NCBI GenBank assembly: GCA_001795455.1
Contig: MGPB01000034.1
Coordinates: 124,001-188,000, forward strand
From: Curvibacter sp. GWA2_63_95
Lineage (GTDB): Bacteria; Pseudomonadota; Gammaproteobacteria; Burkholderiales; Burkholderiaceae_C
Length of the DNA: 64,000 nucleotides
Direction of reading: 5' to 3'
How positions within the stretch are numbered: position 1 is the stretch's first letter; every line of letters begins with the position of its first letter. Of the stretch, positions 26,413-34,202 are shown in pieces. A program made the position numbers and the translations under genes. Under the pieces are notes generated by a model. The model searched no databases. It was not told the origin of the DNA and saw only the letters and a list, made by a program, of their open reading frames with translations.

Positions 26413-28254
26413 ATGGCGACTCTCATTCCTTCTATAGGCACGTCTGCGTTTGACTCCACGGGCGAACGACGGCTGGCCGAGCGGCTGGAGCAAAAGCTCG
26501 ATGCCGACTACCTGCTCTGGCACAACGTGCCCATAGGCCCCAAACAAACCCACCCCGACTTTGTAGTGCTGCATCCACGCCACGGCCTGCTGGTGCTGGA
26601 GACCAAAGACTGGCGGCTGCAATCCGTGCAAAAGGCTACCCGGCAGTACTGGGAAATACTGGACAACAACGGCCAGACCAAGGCCGTCAAAAACCCGCTG
26701 GCACAAGCCCGCCACTGCGCCATCCAGGTGGTGAACGCGCTGGAGCGCGACGCTCCGCTGGTGCAAGCCAGCGGCCCGCACCAGGGCAAGCTGGCGTTTC
26801 CATGGGGCCACGGCGTGGTGTTTACGCGCATCACGCGGGGCGAGTTTGAAGCCTCGGGCCTGAGCGAAACCATAGACGCCAACTACGTCATCTGCCAGGA
26901 CGAAATGCTGGAGCACGTCGACCCCGAGGAGTTTCAGGAGCGGCTGTGGAACATGTTTCCGCACCGCTTTGGCGGCGCCATCACCCTGCCGCAGCTGGAC
27001 CGCGTGCGCTGGATCATGTTCCCCCAAGTGCGCGTGCAAACCACGGGCGACCTGTTTGACGACAACGACGCCGACGCCCAGCTGCCCGACCTCATGCGCG
27101 TGATGGACCTGCAGCAAGAGCAACTGGCCCGCAGCCTGGGCGACGGGCACCGCGTCATCCACGGCGTAGCGGGCTCGGGCAAGACCATGATCCTGGGCTA
27201 CCGCGCCGAGTATTTGGCCAAGGCGTGCACGCCCGCCAGCAAACCCATCCTCATCCTCTGCTTTAACGAGCCGCTGGGCGTGAAGCTGGCCAGCGTGATG
27301 GAGGCCAAAGGCCTGAGCGACCGCGTGCATGTGCGGCACTTTCACAAATGGTGCCGCGACCAGCTGGTGGCCTACGGGCAAGCGCTGCCTGCGCAGTCCA
27401 GCAGCCAGCGGTATGCCGAAGAGCTGGTGGACCGCGTCATCCGCGCCGTAGAGCGCAGCCAGATCCCCGGCGGGCAATACCAGGCGGTGATGATCGACGA
27501 GGGCCACGACTTTGCGCCCGAGTGGCTCAAGCTGGTGACGCAAATGGTGGACCCCACCACCAACAGCCTGCTGGTGCTGTACGACGACGCGCAAAGCATT
27601 TACGAGCGCGCGCGCAGCAAACAGTTCAGCTTCAAGCGCGTGGGCATCCAGGCGCAGGGGCGCACCACCATCCTCAAGATCAACTACCGCAACACCCGCC
27701 AGATATTGCACACCGCCAGCCTGGTGGCGGCGGACCTGCTGACGGCGGACGACAAAGACGATGACGGCATCCCATTGCTCAAACCCATCAGCTGCGGGCG
27801 TGAAGGCGAGGCGCCCATCGTCATCAAGCTGCCCACCCTGCGCGACGAAGCTTTTGCCATTGCCGACCACCTGGCCAGCGCCCACAAAGAAGGCTTTGCC
27901 TGGAGCGACATGGCGGTGCTGTGCGCAGACTGGAAAACCATGGACCTGTGCGCCGAAGCATTGGCCCAACGCAAGCTGCCGCACAGCGTGCGCAAAAAGA
28001 GTGGCGACTACCAACCTGGCGCAGACGCCATTCAGGTCATGACCATGAAGGTCAGCAAAGGCCTTGAATTCCCCGTGGTGGCGCTACCCGGCGTGGGGCA
28101 CATGCCTGCGGCGGGGGAGGATGAGAAGGACGCGGCGCGGGTGTTTTATGTGGCGGCGACTCGGGCGACGCAGAGGCTTGTGCTAACCACAAGTGGGAAT
28201 GGTGGGTTTGGGGCTGCGATTGCAGCGCCAATCAATCTAGGCTTTCGAGCGTAA
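26413..28254 (+). CDS. NERD-domain DNA helicase (UvrD/Rep-like)
   Basis: A 613-residue fusion of an N-terminal NERD nuclease-related domain (about 12-130) and a superfamily 1 helicase. The NERD part has a PD-(D/E)XK-like arrangement, with Asp in HPDFVVLHP and LETKDWR. The helicase has Walker A GVAGSGKT (Lys257), Walker B AVMIDEGHD, KINYRNTRQI (motif IV region), VMTMKVSKGLEFPVVALPG (motif V) and FYVAATRATQRL (motif VI). Such proteins are frequent in defence islands. It lies directly upstream of the paired reverse transcriptases with a 54-nt gap; whether it belongs with them is unknown. Confidence 0.88.
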   Translation: MATLIPSIGTSAFDSTGERRLAERLEQKLDADYLLWHNVPIGPKQTHPDFVVLHPRHGLLVLETKDWRLQSVQKATRQYWEILDNNGQTKAVKNPLAQARHCAIQVVNALERDAPLVQASGPHQGKLAFPWGHGVVFTRITRGEFEASGLSETIDANYVICQDEMLEHVDPEEFQERLWNMFPHRFGGAITLPQLDRVRWIMFPQVRVQTTGDLFDDNDADAQLPDLMRVMDLQQEQLARSLGDGHRVIHGVAGSGKTMILGYRAEYLAKACTPASKPILILCFNEPLGVKLASVMEAKGLSDRVHVRHFHKWCRDQLVAYGQALPAQSSSQRYAEELVDRVIRAVERSQIPGGQYQAVMIDEGHDFAPEWLKLVTQMVDPTTNSLLVLYDDAQSIYERARSKQFSFKRVGIQAQGRTTILKINYRNTRQILHTASLVAADLLTADDKDDDGIPLLKPISCGREGEAPIVIKLPTLRDEAFAIADHLASAHKEGFAWSDMAVLCADWKTMDLCAEALAQRKLPHSVRKKSGDYQPGADAIQVMTMKVSKGLEFPVVALPGVGHMPAAGEDEKDAARVFYVAATRATQRLVLTTSGNGGFGAAIAAPINLGFRA

Positions 28255-28308
28255 CGTGAACTTGATGGCGGCTTGTTTGTTTCGCAGATATAGGAAAAGG
28301 CATTGAAC

Positions 28309-29577
28309 ATGTACGACCAATCATTCAGTAAGAAGACGCTGGCGCGCGTCATCCAGAAGCGCGATTTCAACCACGTGCCTGTTGCAACCAGAGACGCCTT
28401 CCGCGAAGAACTTTTAGATAAAGCACTTGTATCTGCATTAAGCAATTTCAATTCACCAAGTCCTCCTTTAGCAACATTCCCGCTCTTTAACAAAAGCGTA
28501 TATCAACTACCCAAACTAGAGGACGAGTTAGTTGCTCGAAAACTCACCCAAAATTTAAGACGCTTTGCGAGCTCTTCTGCCGAAGGACGATCCCAAATTG
28601 TTAGAAATCTCGCCCTGCTTCTAAGCGAAGGAGTGCCTTATCGGGTTTACAGGCTTGACGTGCGGAGTTTTTATGAGTCTTTCCAAAAATCTGAGGTGAT
28701 CAGAACGCTCCACCAATTACGACATCTCAGTCCGCAAAGTAAAAGCCTAATTGAGACACTCTTGAACTCTCACGCCGCCATGGGTGGATCTGGCGTTCCG
28801 AGGGGACTTTCGTTGAGCGCAATACTTTCGAATCTCCTCATGCGAGATTTTGATAAAACGATTCATTCAAATCAAGAGACCTTTTATTACTCTCGCTATG
28901 TAGATGACATCGTGATCATTACGTCCACTCGCGAAAAAGCAGAGCGCTTCATTACGCAAGTTAAGCATTCATTGCCAGAAGGGCTCGAACTCAATCCCAA
29001 CAAACGGCAAATAGTCGAGGCAGAGGGCCGTGTTAAGCCGACGAAGCCCACCGACCCCAAAGTTTCACTATTTGAATTTGAATATTTGGGCTATAGATTT
29101 ATCGTGAGCGAGCCGATTAAGCAAAGAAATAATGTGTCTGCCGGTGATCAGCATCGCAATGTGATTGTGGACATTGGGCTGAGCAAAGTTAAAAAACTCA
29201 AGACCAGAATTGTTAGATCATTTCTAGACTTCAGTCGTAATGGCGATTGGGAGCTGTTGCACGACCGTATTGCTTTTTTGACCCAAAACTTCAGCGTTCA
29301 TAACCCCAAAGCTGGCGACAAAAAGCTGGCTGGTATTTTTCATAGTTACCCACTTCTGACTGACGCCGCCGCTGCACTACATGAACTTGATCGGTTTTTG
29401 AGAAATGCGATTCTTTCCAGAACTGGCCGAACGTTCTCGAGCAGTGCAACTTCGCTAAGTGCCAGCAAAAGAAAACAACTCCTTACCTATAGTTTTGTCA
29501 GAGGTCATGCACATAAAGTTTTCGCTCACTTTCACTCGACTCGGATCTCCGAGATTCAGCGCTGCTGGGTGAACTAA
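28309..29577 (+). CDS. drt3a: Defence-associated reverse transcriptase Drt3a (UG3 group)
   Basis: A 422-residue reverse transcriptase. Motif A is YRLDVRSFYESF (Asp117), motif B is GGSGVPRGLSLSAILSNLL, and motif C is SRYVDDIVII (Asp199 and Asp200). These are followed by LNPNKRQ and FEYLGYRF, as in group II/UG-type RTs. No intron maturase or endonuclease domain is seen. ATG 28309 has AGGAAAAGG about 8 nt upstream. A second RT gene starts 11 nt downstream, the arrangement of DRT type 3 (UG3 plus UG8), which protects against phages. The base composition is more AT-rich than in the flanking helicase gene, a sign of transfer. Confidence 0.85.
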   Translation: MYDQSFSKKTLARVIQKRDFNHVPVATRDAFREELLDKALVSALSNFNSPSPPLATFPLFNKSVYQLPKLEDELVARKLTQNLRRFASSSAEGRSQIVRNLALLLSEGVPYRVYRLDVRSFYESFQKSEVIRTLHQLRHLSPQSKSLIETLLNSHAAMGGSGVPRGLSLSAILSNLLMRDFDKTIHSNQETFYYSRYVDDIVIITSTREKAERFITQVKHSLPEGLELNPNKRQIVEAEGRVKPTKPTDPKVSLFEFEYLGYRFIVSEPIKQRNNVSAGDQHRNVIVDIGLSKVKKLKTRIVRSFLDFSRNGDWELLHDRIAFLTQNFSVHNPKAGDKKLAGIFHSYPLLTDAAAALHELDRFLRNAILSRTGRTFSSSATSLSASKRKQLLTYSFVRGHAHKVFAHFHSTRISEIQRCWVN

Positions 29578-29588
29578 AAATAAGAATC

Positions 29589-31550
29589 ATGAAGACAAAT
29601 CTAATCAAACGCAAAGATTACAACCGCGTACTAATTACAGATACCCTGCCATTCGAAACCCCAATTATTTTTTCGAATGACGGTTTGTATGACTTGATCA
29701 GCTCAATCGAAACCACTGATGAGTGCTTGAGAGTTGTAGTCAGCGCGTTGGTATTCGGAACGGAGCTACCAAAGCCAGTCCACTCAACAGAACCCTATTT
29801 ATATAAGGTCAAAAAAGACTCCAAAGAGTTTCGTCGTCTGGCATTGCTCCATCCATCTTCACAGTGGCAATTGAGGCGTTTCTATGAAAAGTATGAGCAG
29901 TTGATGCTGCACTATTGCTCTATTAGTCCAGCGTCGATTCGCTCACCAAGTCGTGTTGCTGGCAGCTTCTACAGCAAAAGCTCTTGGGAGAACATTAACC
30001 AATATAAGAATGGCTCTGTTGCAACGACTGCATTGGACAAATATGTAAAGCACACGCCCTCGTACTTTGCCTATAGAGGCTACGACCGACTTTACAAATT
30101 TTTCAATTCACGAGACTACTTCTCCTTAGAAAAACAATTCTCAGTGTTGACCACATTGGATGTTTCAAAGTGTTTTGACAGTATCTACACGCATAGCTTG
30201 TCGTGGGCCATCAAAGACAAATCATTCACTAAAGCGAACGTTCAAGTTAGCTCCACGTTTGCACAAGAGTTTGATGAGGTTGTTCGTCATGGAAATCATA
30301 ACGAAACAAACGGAATTCCAATCGGGCCAGAGACCAGTCGGATCTTTGCGGAGATGGTTTTTCAGGAGATTGACCGTCGGACCATCCAATGCCTATCCGA
30401 TCTTGATGAAGTGTTTGGGGTCGACTACACGTTCCGTAGATATGTTGACGATGTGTTTATTTTTACCAGGGAGGAGAAGGTTGGCCGCAAAGTCTATGCT
30501 GCTTATGCTGATGCCTTGACTAGTTTTAATCTGCATGCGAATACTTCGAAATCACATGTCATATTGAGACCATTTCTGACTTTAAAGTCTCGATTAATTT
30601 TTGAAGCTGGTCACCAAGCCAATACTTTCTTCGAGAAGTTTCTCAACTCCGAAAATCGTCAATCTCTTGTCCCCAAGGAGGTGTTTTCTCAATGGAGTTT
30701 GACTAAAAGTTATATAGATTCAATTAAGTCACTTTGCTCCTCCTCTGCAGCCAACTACGATGACGTTTCATCATTTTTGATATCTGTAGTAACCGAGCGA
30801 GTCAAAAAGCTCGTTACTAATGGAATAGAGGAAATTCCACCTGAAGAACAAATCAAATACTTAGCCGCCATCGAGGTACTGCTCGATGTGCTGTTTTTCC
30901 TTTACAGCGTATCCCCTTCTGTAAGTGCATCTTATAAACTGAGCACTTCAATTATTCTTTTGATTCGGTTTAGCAAGCGATACCTGCAGCACCACAGCGA
31001 GACGGTTGCGCAGCGAATCTATGATCTCCTTGCAGCAATGCTGATTGATCAATGCGGAGTTAGCTACGCCGAAGGCGTTGATGGCTTTGTTCGTCTTGAA
31101 TATTTGAACGTCGTCCTCGCGACCAGAGAGCTTGGCCCTCAGTATTTGCTGCCTCTTGATGTCGTCGAAAGGATGTTCATCAATGAAAAGCTCACATACT
31201 TCACAATCATTTCTTGCCTTTTTTACATACGCGACGAGCAACGTTATGCATCTTTGAAAAAGACTCTTCTTAAGGCAGTTCGACTAAAGCTCATCAATCT
31301 AGCTGATGTCTTTCATAACAGTGAAAAAGCACATATGCTTCTAGATCTTCTTTTTTGTCCATTCGTATCCGATCAACAAAAGACGATTTGGATGAAGGGT
31401 GTTTTTAAGGCTCTGAACAAGCCCGTACCGGGGACTGCGGCTACGTCGGCATTTGTTACAGCGCTCAACCTGAAGCGCTCGCAAGTGGACTGGGCAGACG
31501 TGGACTTACTCAATTCTTTGGAAAAGAAAGAACTTAAACGCGCCTACTAA
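29589..31550 (+). CDS. drt3b: Defence-associated reverse transcriptase Drt3b (UG8 group)
   Basis: A 653-residue reverse transcriptase and partner of Drt3a. Motif A is TTLDVSKCFDSIYTHSL (Asp191), motif B is NGIPIGPETSRIFAEMVFQE, and motif C is RRYVDDVFIFTRE (Asp287 and Asp288). The N-terminus has VLITDTLPFETPIIFSN, which I associate with the UG8 group. A long helical C-terminal region of about 300 residues follows and has no motif I can name. All catalytic Asp residues are present. It is transcribed with drt3a and followed by a structured non-coding region. GC content is low for this genome. Confidence 0.85.
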   Translation: MKTNLIKRKDYNRVLITDTLPFETPIIFSNDGLYDLISSIETTDECLRVVVSALVFGTELPKPVHSTEPYLYKVKKDSKEFRRLALLHPSSQWQLRRFYEKYEQLMLHYCSISPASIRSPSRVAGSFYSKSSWENINQYKNGSVATTALDKYVKHTPSYFAYRGYDRLYKFFNSRDYFSLEKQFSVLTTLDVSKCFDSIYTHSLSWAIKDKSFTKANVQVSSTFAQEFDEVVRHGNHNETNGIPIGPETSRIFAEMVFQEIDRRTIQCLSDLDEVFGVDYTFRRYVDDVFIFTREEKVGRKVYAAYADALTSFNLHANTSKSHVILRPFLTLKSRLIFEAGHQANTFFEKFLNSENRQSLVPKEVFSQWSLTKSYIDSIKSLCSSSAANYDDVSSFLISVVTERVKKLVTNGIEEIPPEEQIKYLAAIEVLLDVLFFLYSVSPSVSASYKLSTSIILLIRFSKRYLQHHSETVAQRIYDLLAAMLIDQCGVSYAEGVDGFVRLEYLNVVLATRELGPQYLLPLDVVERMFINEKLTYFTIISCLFYIRDEQRYASLKKTLLKAVRLKLINLADVFHNSEKAHMLLDLLFCPFVSDQQKTIWMKGVFKALNKPVPGTAATSAFVTALNLKRSQVDWADVDLLNSLEKKELKRAY

Positions 31551-31559
31551 CGTATACTT

Positions 31560-31790
31560 TTTTCTGAAGGATAGTTAACCCCTCTTCAGCTGCTGGGCAA
31601 CTAGTGGCGGCAACTGGACCTCGTAACAAAGGTCTTTTCGATATCCGAGTGCTTTTTGAGTCAGCAATGATGAATTGAGCAAGAGATATTTGAGCGGTGA
31701 CTGTTTGAGTTTTCGGATTCTTGCGGGCATCCACACACTCAGTGGGTTTTCTATCCTTCACCCCTTTACATATCCGCTTTGCAAAGGGTG
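31560..31790 (+). ncRNA. Candidate DRT3-associated non-coding RNA
   Basis: This starts 10 nt after the drt3b stop. TGAAGGATAG (31565-31574) is perfectly complementary to CTATCCTTCA (31751-31760) and would close a 176-nt loop. Nested inside are ATCCGA (31643-31648) with TCGGAT (31713-31718) and AGTCA (31659-31663) with TGACT (31698-31702). A further hairpin, CCCTTT/AAAGGG (31762-31767 and 31783-31788), follows. The single-stranded part between the inner and closing stems contains ACACAC (31733-31738). DRT3 systems are reported to need an ncRNA, and this is the only sizeable non-coding stretch at the locus. The boundaries are estimates. Confidence 0.6.
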
Positions 31791-32134
31791 GGCCATTGGC
31801 TTCAGCGTGTATTTGCTCAAAATTCTCGTGTGTAGCATCTCGCCACGCGATTCGACGCTACGTATTTCATAGCATCTCGTGCTTATTTAGCGCGGTGTAC
31901 AGCGGAATTTTGGTACTCGCCGCTGCGCTGACTGCGCCCCAAGTTGAACTGCAATACCAGCGGACACGGCTTTGACAGCGGTCGCTTAGCTTTGGCTGCC
32001 TCTTTCACCCAGTACCTTGTAGAACCCTTCTCGGGTGTCGCGTGCAATTCTGTTGTTGCACACGGCTCTCGTGACCTAGGACAGTATGCTCAAGCTGCTA
32101 ACAGCCCAACCCAAAAAAAGAGCGCCCACTCCCC
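31791..32134. other. Non-coding stretch between the ncRNA candidate and the DUF2130 gene
   Basis: No convincing coding frame. It contains a 10-bp direct repeat, TAGCATCTCG, at 31833-31842 and 31870-31879. I see no clear promoter or terminator. GC content rises towards the DUF2130 gene, so the edge of the transferred segment probably lies here. Confidence 0.4.
31833..31879 (+). repeat. TAGCATCTCG direct repeat
   Basis: Two identical 10-mers with starts 37 bp apart, downstream of the reverse transcriptase pair. They could be a relic of an insertion or part of a longer RNA. Low information content on its own. Confidence 0.4.
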
Positions 32135-33547
32135 ATGCATGAAATCATCTGCCCCCACTGCAGCAAAGCCTTCAAGATCGACGAGGCGGGGTATGCCGAC
32201 ATCCTCAAGCAGGTGCGCGATGGCGCGTTTGAGCAACAGTTGCATGAACGCCTGGAGCTGGCCGAGCGGGAAAAGCGCGACGCGATTGCCCTGGCCAAGG
32301 CCGATGTGACCAGTGCGCTGCAAAAGACTGCGGCTGCCAAAGACACCGAGATTCAGGCACTCAAAGCCCAGCTCGACGCGGGCGAGGTGGCGCGCAAGCT
32401 TGCGGTGGCGGAAGCATTGGGCACGGTAAGCAAAGAGCGCGATGCGCTGGCCAACGAGCTGAAGAACGAATTGGAGAGGGCCCGCAGCGCGCAGCAAGCG
32501 GCCGCCCAGTTGGCCGAGGCCAAGCTGACAAATGCGCTGCAAGCCGAAGCCGCCAAAAAGGACGCCGAGATTCAGGCGCTGCACGCCAAGCTGGCGGCCA
32601 GCGACACCGCGCGCCAGTTGGCAGTGAACGAGGCCGTGGGCGTGGTCGCCCAAGAGCGTGATGCGTTGAGGAATGACCTCAGCCTCATCACCGTCAAAAA
32701 CCAGCTGGAAGAGAAAGCCATCAAGGAGCAATACGCCTTGCAGCTGCGCGACCGCGAGGGCGAGATCGAGCGCCTGCGGGACATGAAGGCGCGGCTATCG
32801 ACCAAGATGGTGGGCGAGACGCTGGAGCAGCACTGCGAGATTGAGTTCAACCGCATTCGTGCGGCGGCCTTTCAGCGCGCGCATTTTGAGAAAGACAACG
32901 ACGCCCGCACTGGCAGCAAGGGCGACTACATTTTTCGCGACATGGATGAGTCCGGAGTCGAGATCGTTTCCATCATGTTTGAAATGAAGAACGAGAGCGA
33001 CGAGACAGCTACCAAAAAGCGGAACGAAGATTTTCTGAAAGAGTTGGACAAGGACCGCACCGAGAAGGCGTGCGAGTACGCGGTGCTGGTGTCCCTGCTG
33101 GAGCCTGAGAGCGAGTTGTACAACAGCGGCATCGTCGATGTGTCGCACCGCTACCCAAAGATGTATGTGGTGCGGCCGCAATTCTTTGTGCCCCTGATCA
33201 CGCTCTTGCGCAATGCCGCGTTGAACTCGATGAAGTACAAGTCCGAGCTGGCGCTGGTGCGCTCGCAGAACGTGGACATCACCAAGTTCGAGACGCAGCT
33301 CGACGAATTCAAAACGGCATTTGGGCGCAACTGGCGCCTGGCCTCCGAAGGCTTCGAAGAAGCCATCAAACGCATCGACGAAGCCATCAAAGACCTGGAA
33401 AAAACCAAGGAAGCGCTACACAAGTCCGCCAACAACCTGCGCCTGGCCAACGACAAGGCCGACGATCTGACGATCAAGAAGCTCACACGCGGCAACCCCA
33501 CGATGGCGGCCAAGTTTGCGGAGTTGCAGGGGCCGGGCGGGGGCTGA
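32135..33547 (+). CDS. DUF2130 domain-containing protein with long coiled coil
   Basis: A 470-residue protein. The N-terminus carries CPHC in [17 protein letters not shown], a possible half zinc site. Residues about 30-225 are a long Ala/Glu/Lys-rich coiled coil with internal repetition; [20 protein letters not shown] at 70 recurs as [20 protein letters not shown] near 140. The DUF2130 domain (about 230-400) includes [10 protein letters not shown] and [16 protein letters not shown], which resembles a PD-(D/E)XK nuclease core. A helical tail follows. Function is unknown; the family is often found in accessory DNA. High GC suggests it belongs to the host backbone or an older insertion. Confidence 0.82.
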   Translation: MHEIICPHCSKAFKIDEAGYADILKQVRDGAFEQQLHERLELAEREKRDAIALAKADVTSALQKTAAAKDTEIQALKAQLDAGEVARKLAVAEALGTVSKERDALANELKNELERARSAQQAAAQLAEAKLTNALQAEAAKKDAEIQALHAKLAASDTARQLAVNEAVGVVAQERDALRNDLSLITVKNQLEEKAIKEQYALQLRDREGEIERLRDMKARLSTKMVGETLEQHCEIEFNRIRAAAFQRAHFEKDNDARTGSKGDYIFRDMDESGVEIVSIMFEMKNESDETATKKRNEDFLKELDKDRTEKACEYAVLVSLLEPESELYNSGIVDVSHRYPKMYVVRPQFFVPLITLLRNAALNSMKYKSELALVRSQNVDITKFETQLDEFKTAFGRNWRLASEGFEEAIKRIDEAIKDLEKTKEALHKSANNLRLANDKADDLTIKKLTRGNPTMAAKFAELQGPGGG

Positions 33548-33590
33548 GGCTGAGTAGGCTTGGCTGGGGTTTCGAGTAGGGCGCTAGATT

Positions 33591-33651
33591 GCTCTTGTTT
33601 TGATAGCTCCTTGCGCAGATTCCACCGGGCTAGAGGCTCGTTTCATTCAGA
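33591..33651 (+). repeat. Dispersed repeat copy downstream of the DUF2130 gene
   Basis: Diverged copy: TTTTGATAGCTCC, GCGCAGATTCCACCGGGC, TAGAGGCTCGTTTCATTCAG. The first GCTA arm is degraded to GCTCT. It lies 43 nt after the DUF2130 stop. Confidence 0.7.
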
Positions 33652-33732
33652 ATCCACCCCAACCAGCTCCGCCGTGCGCTCCGCCACGAAGTCGCGCAGG
33701 CTGCGCACCAGGAGTGTGAACAGGCGCTGGCC

Positions 33733-33954
33733 ATGACACGCTCCCTGCAGCCCAATGTGCCGCTGGACTTGGGGCTGCGGCAGTTGGATGGTTTGGCTGT
33801 GATACAGGCCTTGTTTGCAAGCCCGGCAACCCGATCGCCGACCAAGGTCGTGATGATGACCGCACGGCTGGATCTGCACTCGATTCGCACTCCACTCAGC
33901 ATGGGGCTGCAGGTTATCTACCCAAAGACGAAGACAGTGACGAGCTACTGCTGA
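33733..33954 (+). pseudogene. Possible remnant of a response-regulator receiver domain
   Basis: The short frame contains VPLDLGLRQLDGLAVIQAL followed by KVVMMTARLDLHSI. This looks like the Asp-containing loop and the MTAR strand of a receiver domain, but nothing before or after completes it. No promoter or ribosome site is seen. It is either a decayed gene fragment or chance similarity. The 655-nt gap between the DUF2130 and patatin genes otherwise holds only a repeat and a palindrome cluster. Confidence 0.3.
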
Positions 33955-34048
33955 CTATCCGCCGCGTGGCGCAGGGTCAGTGTTCGAGGGGATTTTCTCA
34001 ACTTCACACTGCATCAGGTTTTCAAGGAGGCTTCAGCGAGAAATATTG

Positions 34049-34162
34049 CTTTTCATACGCACAAGTGTGTATGAAAAGTACTGGGTATACGCCCGGGTGC
34101 GTATTGTGGAGGCCGCCCCTCCCCCATACCCTCTGGATGTACGCACAAACAGTATGCGCATA
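34049..34162. promoter_or_regulatory. Cluster of three TACGCA-type palindromes upstream of the patatin gene
   Basis: CTTTTCATACGCAC (34049-34062) faces GTGTGTATGAAAAG (34065-34078): a 14-bp inverted repeat with one wobble and a 2-nt loop. ATACGC (34087-34092) faces GCGTAT (34099-34104). TATGCGCATA (34153-34162) is a perfect palindrome, 41 nt before the patatin start. The shared core suggests several operator sites for one dimeric regulator, or the end of a mobile element. Confidence 0.5.
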
Positions 34163-34202
34163 TTCAGCTATTTCTTGATAGACCAAGTCTTGGGCTTCCC
34201 GC

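Noticed and set aside
28303..31550. Retron or group II intron as explanation for the RT genes
   Set aside because: Two RTs in tandem, no maturase/endonuclease domain, no domain V-like RNA and no msr/msd-type inverted repeat upstream. The paired layout fits DRT3 better.
32056..32100. Promoter for the DUF2130 gene (TTGCAC with CAGTAT)
   Set aside because: The spacing of about 30 bp is too long for a sigma-70 promoter.
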